A stretch of DNA of 64,000 nucleotides, taken from Linnemannia hyalina (lineage: Eukaryota > Mortierellomycota > Mortierellomycetes > Mortierellales > Mortierellaceae). Positions within the stretch are counted from its first letter, which is position 1; every line of letters starts with the position of its first letter. Below, in pieces: positions 22,601-33,859 of this stretch. The notes beneath the pieces are model-generated. The model was not told the DNA's origin, did not search any database, and saw only the letters and a list, made by a program, of their open reading frames with translations. The position numbers and the translations under genes are program-made. The stretch is from contig JAHRHY010000005.1 in the NCBI GenBank assembly GCA_019671135.1, positions 2,046,001 through 2,110,000 on the forward strand, given 5' to 3'.

Positions 22601-22642
22601 GTGCGAGGAAGGGGAGGAAGTGTGTGAGGAGGGATGGGTCAT
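19635..22642 (-). CDS. IPT/TIG-domain and ankyrin-repeat protein, Mga2/Spt23-like core, Gln-rich tail
   Basis: Five exons on the minus strand: 22642-22264, 22154-21888, 21659-21562, 21455-21155, 21058-19635; 822 residues. The N-terminus is Ser/Asn/Pro-rich. An IPT/TIG immunoglobulin-like domain (about 107-215) reads VPARGGSTILLTGDNFRAGVQV and ends FDMVAVE. An ankyrin region (about 295-372) has DGHDMLHLAVVLGLKTLVREL and DPNGLTALDFATVLDREE. The rest is disordered, Pro-, His- and Gln-rich, with poly-Gln blocks encoded at about 19807-19925. The first intron uses a GC donor (CGAG then GCAAGT at 22263); only this choice restores the consensus NFRAGVQV in frame. IPT plus ankyrin is the plan of Mga2/Spt23 (membrane-bound regulators of fatty-acid desaturation), but those end in a membrane anchor that I do not see here. 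A nuclear regulator is likely; the exact role is unknown. Confidence 0.82.
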
Positions 22643-23527
22643 TTAGGCAGTGCGAGAGGGGTCATGAAGTAGAAGGTGGGTAGAGAGGGGTGGAAGGTGA
22701 TGAATGAGGAGGGAGGAGGAAGGAGAGAAGGAATGCGAAAGAGGGAAAAGTGAGAGAGGAAGAGAGTGGTCGAAGGGAGGGAGTCAGAGACAGGACAGAA
22801 AAGAGTGGTTCGAGACAAGGGACAACAGACAGCAAAGGAAAAGGGAGGGGGCATTGTCAAAGAGCACTGAACCTGACATGACTGCATTAATTAATCATGA
22901 AAACGTGTGAGCCACGATCTACGCCATAAGATACTCTTTTCATCGCAGGGGTCTGCATGCGTCTGCATGGGTCAATTGAAAAAGAAAAAAAAAGTTCACC
23001 TGGAGAGTCGGTTGACCGACCGGTAGAAAACGGTATGTGTCATTGCAGGTGCACGGGTCTATCGAATTTCCTGTCTGTGCTGATAGCGTATCAGCAGTAC
23101 AGCAGTACATGCAGATCAATTGACCCTGTGGAAGTATAGATGGATGTGTATGTCCCTTTGCTGATCTTCCTCGCAAGGAGGGAGGGAACACACAAAGAGC
23201 GTTCGTTGCCCTTCTTCCCTTTATCTCTAATACCAGCGGCGTGCTCGTGTGGCCTCGAGCAAAAGAGAAATGAAAAAGTATATCTTTTTGTGGCTTATGC
23301 TCGGAAAGACAGAGTTTGATCCAGCCAATCACAGGGCGAGAATAACTTTTTTTCCCAATGTTTTTTCACAAGTGAGTAGGTAGTAGTAGTGTTGAGTTTG
23401 GTGAGTGAGAGAGATGACTCCTCAATATTTCAACGGCCGGTCCTTCGCTTTTCCTTCTTTTTTCTTTTTCCTTCTTCTTCTTTCCCCACCCTCTCTCCAC
23501 CAACCACCTCTCACTCTCACACCAACC
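22643..23527. promoter_or_regulatory. Shared divergent promoter region
   Basis: 885 bases between the starts of the IPT/ankyrin gene (minus) and PDX1 (plus). A pyrimidine tract at about 23443-23526 runs up to the PDX1 ATG, as in strongly expressed fungal genes. No coding sequence seen. Confidence 0.5.
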
Positions 23528-25110
23528 ATGACCTTCGCTACCCCCACCAACTTGGTCCCCGCCCAGGAGTCCGCGCCCGCCCCCGAGGTCGCCTCCTTCA
23601 ACGTCAAGGCCGGTCTCGCCCAGATGCTCAAGGTAACCTTCTAGCTCCCAACAGCAAACAGATCATGATAACAACAACAGTATAAGCAACGGAGAACAGA
23701 CAGAAGGAAGGCGGAAAACAAGTCGACGTAACTTGATTCAGACTCATTAACTTCTGCCTCCCATTCATTCCAAAAAAAAACATAAACATACAAACTACAA
23801 ACAACAATAGGGAGGAGTCATCATGGATGTCATCAACGTCGAGCAGGCTCTTATTGCCGAGGCTGCTGGTGCCTGCGCCGTCATGGCCTTGGAGCGCGTC
23901 CCCGCCGATATCCGCAAGAACGGTATGTTTTTGTTCTTGCATTCCTGCCTTTAGTGTTCTCGATCAGGAAGGGTCCTTTATAAGGAGCTGCGCTTCTGCG
24001 CTTTTGCTGCTCGAATCGCAAAAAAGCAAGCCCCGATCTCTAACCCATGATTTGTTGTTTGGCCATGTTCCGGACTTGTTTATCTATTTTCTTCTTGACA
24101 AACGAATAGGTGGTGTTGCCCGTATGTCTGACCCCAGAATGATCCGCGAGATCATTGCGGCCGTCTCCATCCCCGTCATGGCCAAGGTCCGCATCGGACA
24201 CATGGTCGAGGCTCAGGTAAACACCAAGCAGCATCACCTTGTCTTTGCACTGTTAAGGAAGAAGAAGCCACAAAGAAGACACAACAGCAGATCGGAACAG
24301 AAATATGACAACGTGCGCTCAATTGACAGGAAGGATACACAAGGAAAACTGAACGAGATTTAGACATCAAGAAAAGGCAGACGGACAAACCGATCCAGAA
24401 CGAGCGAACAACGAAGGGGTCATCCAAATCGAAGAGAACCTAGCTAGATTCTTATTCCCCTTCCCCTCTCTTCATCCCATCTTCCGATAACTATACAGAT
24501 CATCGAGTCCCTCGGAGTTGATTACATTGACGAGTCCGAGGTCTTGACCCCTGCCGACGAGTCCAACCACATCAACAAGCACGACTACAAGGTCCCCTTC
24601 GTCTGCGGCTGCAAGAACCTCGGTGAGGCTCTCCGTCGCATCAACGAGGGTGCTGCCATGATCCGCACCAAGGGTGAGGCCGGTACCGGTAACGTTGTCG
24701 AGGCCGTCCGCCACTGCCGCACTGTCAAGGCCGAGATCCGCAAGGCCCAGTTGATGGACGAATCTGAGCTCTTCACCTTCGCTAAGGAGATCCAGGCCCC
24801 TTACCACTTGCTCAAGGAGACCGCCAAGCTCGGACGCTTGCCCGTCGTCAACTTCGCTGCTGGTGGTGTTGCCACCCCTGCCGATGCTGCTTTGATGATG
24901 CAGCTCGGATGCGACGGTGTCTTTGTCGGTTCCGGTATCTTCAAGTCTGGTGACCCCGCCAAGCGTGCTCGTGCTATTGTCCAGGCTGTTACCCACTACA
25001 AGGACCCCAAGGTTCTTGCCGAGGTCTCTGAGGATCTTGGTGAGGCTATGGTCGGTATCAACATCTCTGAGATCCCCCAGGACCAGCTCTACGCCAGCCG
25101 TGGCTGGTAA
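23528..25110 (+). CDS. PDX1: Pyridoxal 5'-phosphate synthase subunit, Snz/PdxS/PDX1
   Basis: Four exons: 23528-23632, 23811-23922, 24110-24216, 24499-25110; 311 residues, normal for the family. It is a TIM-barrel enzyme that condenses ribose 5-phosphate, glyceraldehyde 3-phosphate and ammonia into pyridoxal phosphate, usually as a dodecamer fed by the glutaminase Sno/PdxT. Conserved signatures: GGVIMDV with Asp41, MAKVRIGH with Lys98 (equivalent of the imine-forming lysine of PdxS), [11 protein letters not shown] with Lys166 (the second catalytic lysine), [14 protein letters not shown] and [11 protein letters not shown] for phosphate binding. Codons are strongly biased to C-ending forms, unlike neighbouring genes, which points to high expression. 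No glutaminase gene is in the window. Confidence 0.97.
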
Positions 25111-25313
25111 ACAATCGTTACTAGTCGGTTCACTTTTGTCTTTCTAGTTTCTTTTTGTTGACCTTTTTTGTACATTTCATTCACTTTCACTTTGCTTTGA
25201 TGCATCTCATTCAACACCCCCATATTAAAAATTAAAAGCGGGCATTGGTCCAGCTCAACAACAAACTAAAGAGACTGGTGACTGCTTACCATGTACCCTT
25301 TGGACCAGTCGAC

Positions 25314-28178
25314 ATGGGCCTGACCCGTTTCTTGTTTCCACAAATATCACACCAACCAAACGACCAACTACACTATTTTCCCACGCTACCAATGACTCTT
25401 CCAACAGAATGCTTCCAACTCATCTTCGAGATACTCGCCACAGAACAAGACACCAGGACCCTCAGTACACTCCTCCGTGTCAGCAAAGCAATTCAAGTAA
25501 TGGCGCTCCCATACTTGTACCAGGAACCCTTCTGGGTCTTTCGACGAGAACAAGCACTGGAGCGTGCTCACCATGACATTATACGACGACTACAAGACTA
25601 TCCGCGGCTATTGGAGAAGCAACTGGAGCACCGACCCCCACGGAGACAGAGACGGTTCGCCAAGTGGGATTCGTTTTCATTGACGCGGATGCTCCTTGGT
25701 TGTGTGAATGACAAGTCTGTCATTACTGACTTTCTCAGGATTGCGTACAAGCTGGACTACGACAACAATCCTCGAGACCCACAGGCTATTTCGACTACTG
25801 GACCAGTATCAGCGCCAGTATCAGCACCTGCAGCATTAACACCAGTACTAGCAACAGCGACAACGACCGAATTAGCGCCGACAGCTGCAACGGAGACAGT
25901 AGCAGTTCCACCAGCGGCAACAAAGTCGAAAGGGGCAGATCGACGGCTAGCTCGGACAATGCTCTCAGGACCTCCATCGATCGACTACCTGGCGTTTCTG
26001 AAGCGACTTCATGTGAACTACTACACTCAAGGAGACGACGAATTTCAACCCAATCTACTCAAGTACTGTCTCGGTCTCGGCCCAGAACAACGTGCCAACA
26101 GTCGACACGCGGCGCTCTTGGAGGATATGGCTTCCCGGGGGTTCAGCCGCATTCGAGTCGTTCGACGAACCAATGATATCTTGTCGATGGACCTGACGTG
26201 GGCGCTTTGCAATGAGCGTCTGGAGAAACTGCAGTGTCTGACCATTTATTTGGAGGAGATAGAGCGATATCTTGCAGTGGTGGATCGATTGCTGGTGCTT
26301 AGTCGGGTTTGTTTTGAGCAAGGGACGGAGGAAGAGTTTACGGCCAGGTCGGATGAGGAGAAGGAAGGGATGTGGCAGCGGATGGTGTTGTTTGTGGAGA
26401 GACATACCATTCTGTTTGGGACGCTTCGGGAGATTGACTACCCGGCCTGTCCCCAGTCGATACGATGGTCGCTTTGGAGGGCTCTGCCGGTAGTGCTGGA
26501 CCCAAGGGAGATTGACGCCACCAACTGGTTCAGGTTTCACGCCCAGACGGATCGGACCCGACTGGATCATGTCACGTCGATACATATCCCGGCAGCAAGC
26601 TTTCACTTTCTGCAGGGTTATTTGGAGACGATGGAGCAGAGCGAACCGTATTTGCAGCGCTGTCGTAGGTTGCAAGCGTACGAGATGCCGTTCTTGGATG
26701 CTAGTGTGGATAGTTTTGAGTGGGCTGTCAAGGAGAAGCTGGAGGCGGGATATACACGGCAGGATCCTCCTACACCGTCACTGCCGTCGATGTCTTCTTT
26801 GTCGCTTTCGGATTCGAATCGCCCCAGTCACTGCTCTCGGGTCATGGTCAAGCATATCAAAGTCCAGGCAAATATCGGAGTCTTGGACGACTGGCTGGAA
26901 GATGTTGTGTTTGCGTTCAGCGAGAGCCTGGAGACCCTTTCAACCAGGGATGACGTCTCTAACCCGCAGCTAGGAAGCACCCTCGTCACTCGGTGGAACT
27001 TGCCGCGCCTACGTCAACTGGAGATGCAGAGGCGACGCAGGAGCTTGCGGTTCGACACGGGGATGCTGGTGCATAGTCCACTTTTGGAAGAGCTGGTTCT
27101 GAAGGATCATATGATTTACTTGAACGGCTTTGAGTGGGACGCTGTGGTGCTTCAGGAACCGTTGCGGTTGCCCAAGCTGCGGATTCTTCGACTCAAAGGG
27201 ATTCCGGCAATCACATTCCATCCGCACTCATTTTTGACTAGCCGCAGCGCCGATGGACAAGACGACAAAGGCGATGGCGACGAGGACTTTCCTGGGATGC
27301 CCAATCTTCATACTCTGAGTCTTAACGTCAACGGATCAATGGACTCCTTGCCAACCTATGCTCTAACTCAGTCAGAATTCCAAGCCCCTTCTTGGATGAC
27401 GGTGCCGCGAGAAATGGGCGAGGGGGAGTGGACGGTACCGACGTCTTGGAGTCTGTTACGGGATCGATCGTTCTGGAACTGGACCTGGAATCTGCCTCTA
27501 CTCACTGTGTTGGAGCTCCGCGGGGAGTTTGGGCTGTACTTTGATCTGGCGATGTTGAAGCGGACACCAGCACTGGAGGTCCTGTGTCTGGATATTTGGT
27601 CACGTTTTCTTCCTCTCTCGGCACAAACGCGTACACTGGATCTGTCGGAATTGGCGGTGACACAGGAGCAGGGCGGCGAGGCTGCGGTCGCAGGAAACGA
27701 CAAGCAACAGGATTTGTTACTGTTGCCCCGACTCACCCACCTCCACTTGCAAGGACCCTGGGTGATCAACGGACCAACACTCAAGACATTATTCACACGC
27801 GTCATGCCGAACCTGGTCTGCATCTCCGAGTGTGGCTGCAAAGGATTCAATCTTCGCGAGTGGATGGAGGCGACTGTCGAACTGGAGCATCTTCTGAGCT
27901 CGAGTATGGTCACCATGACACCCCAGGATGTTCCCCTGCAGGTGATTGAGGACTATGAGCTGAAGGCGGCGGAGAGGTCGAGTGTGGTGACGCTGGTGAA
28001 TCTGCTCTTGAAGATTAATGAAGCCATGGAGTTGTCGACCTTGGCGAACTGGTGGCCTGGAGAGAGGAGACAGCGGGAGTTGAAGGTGGCTGGGGTTGTG
28101 GAATATGTCTTTGCGGGGAGTTTGCATACGCGACCTAGGCGTGTTCTCAACAGTCGCAGCGCGTCGATGGTGGGCTAA
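25314..28178 (+). CDS. F-box protein with leucine-rich-repeat-like C-terminal region
   Basis: Single exon. The ATG at 25314 gives 954 residues; an ATG at 25392 (26 residues later, MTLPTECFQ) sits right at the F-box and is an equally plausible start. F-box: LPTECFQLIFEILATEQ then LLRVSKAIQVMALPYLYQEPF. A Thr/Ala/Pro-rich low-complexity insert follows at about 160-205, then irregular leucine-rich repeats (LTWALCNERLEKLQCLTIYLEEIERYLAVVDRL; LPLLTVLELRGEFGLYFDLAML; LLLPRLTHLHLQGPW). Domain order and many motifs parallel the F-box gene at 12330-15020, so the two are old paralogs. Likely an SCF substrate receptor; target unknown. It starts about 200 bases after the PDX1 stop codon, on the same strand. 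Confidence 0.83.
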   Translation: MGLTRFLFPQISHQPNDQLHYFPTLPMTLPTECFQLIFEILATEQDTRTLSTLLRVSKAIQVMALPYLYQEPFWVFRREQALERAHHDIIRRLQDYPRLLEKQLEHRPPRRQRRFAKWDSFSLTRMLLGCVNDKSVITDFLRIAYKLDYDNNPRDPQAISTTGPVSAPVSAPAALTPVLATATTTELAPTAATETVAVPPAATKSKGADRRLARTMLSGPPSIDYLAFLKRLHVNYYTQGDDEFQPNLLKYCLGLGPEQRANSRHAALLEDMASRGFSRIRVVRRTNDILSMDLTWALCNERLEKLQCLTIYLEEIERYLAVVDRLLVLSRVCFEQGTEEEFTARSDEEKEGMWQRMVLFVERHTILFGTLREIDYPACPQSIRWSLWRALPVVLDPREIDATNWFRFHAQTDRTRLDHVTSIHIPAASFHFLQGYLETMEQSEPYLQRCRRLQAYEMPFLDASVDSFEWAVKEKLEAGYTRQDPPTPSLPSMSSLSLSDSNRPSHCSRVMVKHIKVQANIGVLDDWLEDVVFAFSESLETLSTRDDVSNPQLGSTLVTRWNLPRLRQLEMQRRRRSLRFDTGMLVHSPLLEELVLKDHMIYLNGFEWDAVVLQEPLRLPKLRILRLKGIPAITFHPHSFLTSRSADGQDDKGDGDEDFPGMPNLHTLSLNVNGSMDSLPTYALTQSEFQAPSWMTVPREMGEGEWTVPTSWSLLRDRSFWNWTWNLPLLTVLELRGEFGLYFDLAMLKRTPALEVLCLDIWSRFLPLSAQTRTLDLSELAVTQEQGGEAAVAGNDKQQDLLLLPRLTHLHLQGPWVINGPTLKTLFTRVMPNLVCISECGCKGFNLREWMEATVELEHLLSSSMVTMTPQDVPLQVIEDYELKAAERSSVVTLVNLLLKINEAMELSTLANWWPGERRQRELKVAGVVEYVFAGSLHTRPRRVLNSRSASMVG

Positions 28179-28949
28179 TGCTTATGAAGGTTATTTCTCC
28201 CACGATCTCTTTTTTCTTTTCTCTGACAGGGTATTGTAAGATGAATCAACATTAAAACAAAAAAAAAATGAGGCTGCAATGGGTCGAGGCGGCAAGGGTA
28301 CGATGGACGTCTGGATGTGAGTCCAGTGGGCTGCATGATTTCATTTGCAATGATTTGGAACGTGTTGGCCGTCCATTCATTGAAGCAGGTCAACGAGCAA
28401 ACAAGCGTCAAGCGAAAGGAAGAATAAGACACTATTCTCAGTCCCTTTCTGTGCTCACACGCGTAAAAGAGAGAAGGAGATAGGGATAAGTAGAGGAGAA
28501 CAATACGAGGAGATCATGTTTCCTCGTTCCATTCTTGGTGTGAACCAGGAAGGCCAGCTTGATCGGGTATCAGTTGCGCAATGACCCTTGCCGCTCGGTA
28601 TGTGTGTTTTGTTGGAATACGAGCGCCAAAATGCCCTATCCCTTTTTTTAGACTCTTCTCCACGACCACTTTCGCCTCTTTTTGTCTCGTCCCCCTACTT
28701 TTTCGTCTCTCTCCACTTGTTCCTCTCGCTCCTTCTTCTTTCCTCTTTGTCCGCCCTTCTTCATTTTCCCTGTCTCTTTTTCTCATTCCCTTTCCCATTC
28801 AACAAGACTCGTCTTCTCTCCTTCATTCTTTTTCCTCATCCCCAAAAAGCGTCCTCCCATCCCACTTTTTGGCGTTCACTTTTTTCTTCTTTTCTTTAAG
28901 CTCACCTTCCCTTCTTCCCCTGTGGTTAACAAACAAACAAAACAATAAT
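28179..28949. other. Intergenic region and 5' leader of the carboxypeptidase gene
   Basis: Contains the 3' flank of the F-box gene and, from about 28640 to 28920, a nearly unbroken T/C-rich tract ending in AAACAAACAAAACAATAAT directly before the ATG at 28950. An open frame continues upstream from that ATG but its composition is simple pyrimidine tract. Confidence 0.5.
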
Positions 28950-31168
28950 ATGAGATCGACCCTAAGGAAGAAGGTCACCTTGTGGACGATCCTCGTCCTC
29001 TCCACCAGCGTCATCCTCTTTGCCCACGCGGACCGCAATACAGGACGCTACCAACAACAAAGCATCCTCAAGCGCGGTCCCTCGAACGCGCAACAAGATA
29101 CAGGAGCCAAGGCCAAGGCGATCAAGCTCAAGCGCGAGGAACATCTTGTCGGGGATTTACCCTGGGCCGAGGGGCAGGAGCCCATCACCAGCTATGCTGG
29201 TCATATCCCTATCCGTAACTGGCATCAGTCCGGCTACCGCGGCGAAACTGGCATGTACGTATTTTTTTGTCTCTGCCATATTTGTGGGGAGTGGAGGTGT
29301 GAAAGTGGAAGAGAGGGGGTTCGTTTCTTGTTTTGGTGAAGATAGTATTGTTCCTGACACTAACGAAAAAACATATATTTTTTTGTGCATTTGGTTGGGT
29401 GGTGTGAATATGATGTAGGTTCTATTGGTATTTCCCAGCGGTTAAACCTCAAGTCCCCAACCCACCACTTGTCTTGTAAGTCTTTTTCTCTCACCCACCT
29501 ACAGCTCGTTTGTCTATCATCCCCTATCAAAGGCTCGTTTTCTCAAATTCACTTCCCACCTTTCTTTGTTTATTGCCGCAAGAGGGCAACAATCTCCTAA
29601 CCCCTTGTTCACCCACATTTTTCATATCCTGCCTTTATTTGGTTCGCTTGTCGTACGCGATTATTTCAAACTTTGTTAGCTGGTTCCAAGGAGGTCCAGG
29701 AAGCAGTTCGATGATCGGCCAGTTCTTTGGTAACGGACCCATCTACCTGACCGCAAACAACACTCTGGCCCGCCGCGAGACACATTGGGCGGACGAGTAC
29801 TCGATCGTCTTTATTGACCAGCCTGTCGGAACTGGATACTCTTATGTGACACGAGTCGAGGACAACACTAGCGATGAACAGGTCGAGCCTGTCGAGGGTG
29901 ACCATCCAGCACCTGCATCCTCCGAAGTCCCACAAGGCAACGATGATACGGAGGAACAGATCGAGGACCAGGTCCTGCTGGATCTTCACGACGAGCTATT
30001 GAAGGATCAGTCCGAGGAGCAGGAGGTCTTTGCTCAATTGGACGACCATGACATCACCACCAAGCTGGAGCACATCCGTCTGAAGAAGAGCGAGAAGAAG
30101 ACGGCATTGTACTTGAAGGGCTACGTCAAAGACGAGCGTGGAGTCGCCGCGGATTTGTTGACCTTCATGGATCAGCTTTATACCCGCTACCCAGAGCTGA
30201 AGAAGGCCGACCTCTTCTTGACAGGCGAGAGCTATGCGGGCAAGTACGTCCCTGCACTCGCCTATGCCATCCTTGAGAGCAACAAAGGGAACCGACACCG
30301 CTACCGCCTCAACGACGACGACGACGGTGACGAGTATGAGCAGATCATCTTTCCCCTCAAGGGTATTGCGCTGGGCAACAGTCTGACGGAACCCATCAAG
30401 CAGATCCGCGTCCACTCTGATCACGCCTTCTTCTTGGGACTTGTGAGCAGAGCCCAGGCGGCGCATATGAAGGAGCTTCAGGATTTGGCAGTCGAGGAGG
30501 CGCACTTGGGGCGATTCCTGGCAGCCAACCAAGCCCGCGTCGACGTGTTTGATTACTTCAAGAACGTGACCGGAGGCATTAACTGGTACGATATCCGCAA
30601 GGGTGACGTCCCCAACGACTGGTCCAAGATGGAGAAGTTCCTGAATCGTGCCGAGATCAAGGACGCGCTCAACATCTATGGACCTCGCCTGGCCTACTTG
30701 GAGCAGAACGGTGTCTCGAAGAAGGAGATCAAGCGGATCACGGACGGCCGTGCCAGGACAATGTTCTCCAAGGACCCCCTTGTCATCAAGACGATGGCGG
30801 GCGATATCATGAAGCCTGCAGCCTGGATGGTCTCGGATCTGTTGCGCCAGGGGATTCGTGTGGTTGCCTACCAGGGGATCTTTGATTTCCGAGATGCCGT
30901 TGCTGGGTCGGCGGACTGGTTGGAGGGTCTTGATTGGGAGGGAGCGCAAAATTTCACGAATGCAGACAGGCAGATCTGGGTTGAGGATGGAAGCTTGGCG
31001 GGGTATGTGACTCAGGTCCCTGGGTTATCAGAGGTTGTTGTTCTGGGAGCTGGGCATGTCGCACCGATGGATCAGCCCAAGAGCGTCAAGGCCGTCATCA
31101 AGAGTTTGGTTGAGGGAACTAATCTTAATGTTTCGACATCTGCACAGCGTGTTCAGCATACTATTTAG
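28950..31168 (+). CDS. Serine carboxypeptidase (S10), vitellogenic carboxypeptidase-like (CPVL) type
   Basis: Three exons: 28950-29254, 29419-29475, 29680-31168; 616 residues. The N-terminus (KKVTLWTILVLSTSVILFAHA) is a signal peptide or signal anchor, so it enters the secretory pathway or vacuole. The oxyanion/substrate segment is WFQGGPGSSSMIGQFF (residues 122-137). The catalytic triad is Ser305 in TGESYAGKYVPALAY, Asp523 in YQGIFDFRDAV and His580 in LGAGHVAPMDQP. The C-terminal GLDWEGAQNF...GSLAGYVTQV pattern resembles animal CPVL more than yeast CPY or Kex1. Two oddities: the predicted protein contains no cysteine at all, although S10 enzymes normally have disulfides, and an acidic insert of about 85 residues (180-265) sits between YSYV and GYVKDERGVAADL. 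It should remove C-terminal residues from peptides; substrate unknown. Confidence 0.88.
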
Positions 31169-31536
31169 ACGCAACGTCTGCTCGATGGATTAGAGGGGAT
31201 GAGATGTAGCAGATAGACACAACACATGAATACAGCAACATCATTTTCATTATCGAGCCTCTTATGTACCACAGACTTGTTTCTTTAGGATCTTTGACTT
31301 GTCGAATTAATTCTCCCTCTCTTTATTTCAGCATGGAGCTCAAGGGCTAATCCAACCGTGACCTACAGGATCGACGAAAAGAACATACTGCGTCTCTTCA
31401 AGGGAGTGAGGAAGAAAAAAGTATAAACCACCGGTTAAGTAAATAGTCCGTCCGGCAGCTTCTTGCCTTCGGGCACCTCCAAGCCCTAGGTATCATCAAC
31501 CTTTTTTTTTTTTTTTTTTTAATTCAGCACAGTAAA
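31169..31536. other. Convergent 3' intergenic region
   Basis: Between the 3' ends of the carboxypeptidase (plus) and the monooxygenase (minus). It contains a poly-T run at 31503-31520. No gene seen. Confidence 0.4.
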
Positions 31537-33546
31537 TCAATCCTCTGTTGATGACCCGATCAGGTGTTGGCCAGAGTCAGCATTAGAGTCACCATTCAAA
31601 TGCCCAAACTGCTTCTCGCCCTTCTTCTTCTTCTTCTTCTTCTTCTCCTCCTCCTCCGACTGCTTCTCCTCCTTCTTAGTCCCCTCAGCCCGCTTGACAA
31701 CATCATACAGCTCCGGGTGGATCTTCCTCGTCCTCAACCAAAACTCGGTCACAGTTCCGAACCAGAACCCACGGCATTGACCCTTGCTGTTAAGGAACTT
31801 GGGCATCACCGTCGTCGTGAATTCTGTGTGTTCTATCCTACGATCCAACAGCTTCAAAAAGTCTTCTGCCGCTGATTGTTTGATCTCCATGGACTGGAGG
31901 TTGTTCTTCATCATGTGAGAGATCGTCTTGATCGCGTACGAGACCTGGAGCTCAACGACTGTCGTCAACGCATGATGAGCTATCGCAGAGGTGAGAGAAG
32001 GAGGAGGAGGGGGGGGGGGGGGGGGGAATAACTATATGTTAGGAACGCCGACTCATCAATGATAAACATAGGACGAAAACAAAAAAATAATGAACGTACC
32101 AATGCCAGAGTTGGGTCCCCAGATGAGGAAAAAGTTGGGAGCAAGAGGGACAGAGGTGCCGTAATAGGTCGTAGGACTCTCGCCCCAATTGACAGGGATG
32201 TCGACCCCGTTCCGTCCTGTAAAGTACCCAACTGGAAAGTTGCCGATCCAGTCAAATCCAGTCGCCAAGACAAGAACATCCAGCTCTTTCTCTGACCCGT
32301 CGCGCGTCCTGATCTTTTTACCCTCAACAGCTACGATTGGATCCGAGTGAAGGTGGACGTTGGGCTTCTTAAAAGCCGAGAAAAAGGAATCCGAGAGAAT
32401 GATCCGTCGAGATGCCAGTTCGTATTCGGGGGTCAGTTGCTGTCTGAGTTTGGGGTCGTTGGGCAGGTGGCGGAAGCGATGCCACCATGTGACAAAGTAG
32501 ACGACTGCTCGATGGAAGGCCGAGTACCAAGCTAGTTTGTAGTAGAGCAAGAAGGTCGAGTCGACATAGTAGAAGGCGAAGGCGCGATAAAAGGCGTAAA
32601 AGAATGGGACGTGGCGGAAGAGAAGTCTCCAGACCCAGTTGTAGGTGCGATTACGTTGAGGGGTGATGTAACAGGGCGACCGTCCATAGACATCCAGAGA
32701 CTGAACTTGGTCCGCAATGGCCGGGATAATCTGCGCACCACTATGTGTGAAAAAAAAACGTGAATAAATAGGAGGCCTTAATATCACCATTTTCGGCTTA
32801 TGCATTCATGCAAAAAAAAAAAAAGAAGAGGAAAAGATAACTGCACCGATAAAGCCTTCTTTTTTTTTCCTTACCTTGCGCCGATGCCAACAACCCCAAC
32901 ACGCTTGCCAGTAATATCGACAGAGTGGTTCCAACGAGCAGAATGCCACAACTCTCCTTCAAAGGCCTCAAACTCCTTGGGGATCTTCGGCAGTCGAAGA
33001 ACACCCGTTCCATGAATAACTATATCGAACTCATCCTGGCCTTCCACGCCCGTCTCGTCCTTGACCCAACGCAAGATCCACTTTCGACGGGTCTCGTGCC
33101 ATTGCATGCTCATGATCCTGGTCTTGAAGCGGATCTTGTCATAGATATTGAAGGTCTTGGCTGTTGAACGGAAGTAGGCCAATACCTCGGACTGCTTGAC
33201 AAACTTTTTGGAAAAGTCATAGTTGGGCGCAAAGGAGTAGCTGTAGAGATGCGAAGGGGCGTCGGACTGGCAGCCGGGGTAGGTGTTTGAGTGCCATGTG
33301 CCTCCGATTTCTGCTTCGAGCTCATAGACGGTGTAGGTTGTCAATTGAAGCTGGCGTTGGAGTTGGATGGCTGCACACAGACCCGAGACTCTATTTTCCA
33401 GCCAAGGCAAGTGTTTGTGTGAGATTAGGTTTTGCAAGGTCTTGCCTCAACAACAGTGTGAGAGACGGAGTGTGTATTTGTTACCCTGCGCCGATGACTG
33501 CGATGGTGGGAGTTGTCCCGTCGGGGTAAGTCTTTGTTAATTCCAT
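31537..33546 (-). CDS. FAD-dependent monooxygenase, Baeyer-Villiger / flavin-containing monooxygenase type
   Basis: Four exons on the minus strand: 33546-33485, 33390-32875, 32740-32100, 31979-31537; 553 residues. The N-terminal FAD-binding Rossmann motif is VIGAGVSG (17-24). It is followed by GGTWHSNTYPGCQSDAPSHLYSYSF, typical of Baeyer-Villiger enzymes. The family fingerprint FxGxxxHxxxW is present as FEGELWHSARW (164-174); the usual following Pro/Asp is Asn. A second Rossmann motif VVGIGASGAQ (about 187-196) should bind NADPH, and VLATGFDW is the ATG motif. Such enzymes insert an oxygen next to a ketone or oxidise heteroatoms. The C-terminus (last 70 residues) is a Lys/Glu-rich tail. The third intron holds a run of G near 32010. 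Divergent from the F-box gene at 33860. Confidence 0.9.
32010..32026 (+). repeat. Poly-G tract in an intron
   Basis: About 17 consecutive G on the plus strand inside the last intron of the monooxygenase gene (31980-32099). Exact length may be unreliable in the assembly. Confidence 0.8.
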
Positions 33547-33859
33547 GAGGAGGAAGAGTGTGGATTCAGTTTGTGTTTTTGAATGAGGGAGAGAAAAGAG
33601 AGGAAGGGTCTTAGCTGGGAAGGGTATGCTTTTGGTGGGAAAAGGAAGAAGACGACGATGAAGGAAGGCGAAGTGTGGGAAAGGGGAAAGGCAGTCTCGA
33701 GATGATGGGTCACTTCATGCAAATCAATAGTGCAGGAAAGCGGACCGTGCTTTCCCCACTGAACAGTGGTCTTGCAACCCTGCGAAGTCATTTTCCTTCT
33801 TTCTTTCTTACCGCTCTCCCCAACAACTATTCGCAAACCCACAGCACCCACATTTATTC
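33547..33859. promoter_or_regulatory. Compact divergent promoter
   Basis: 313 bases between the start codons of the monooxygenase (minus) and the F-box gene (plus). The only notable content is GA-rich sequence on the monooxygenase side and a C/T tract on the F-box side. Confidence 0.5.

Noticed and set aside
29996..30949. 317-residue open frame antisense to the carboxypeptidase
   Set aside because: It lies opposite catalytic-domain exon sequence and arises from the codon bias of the real gene.
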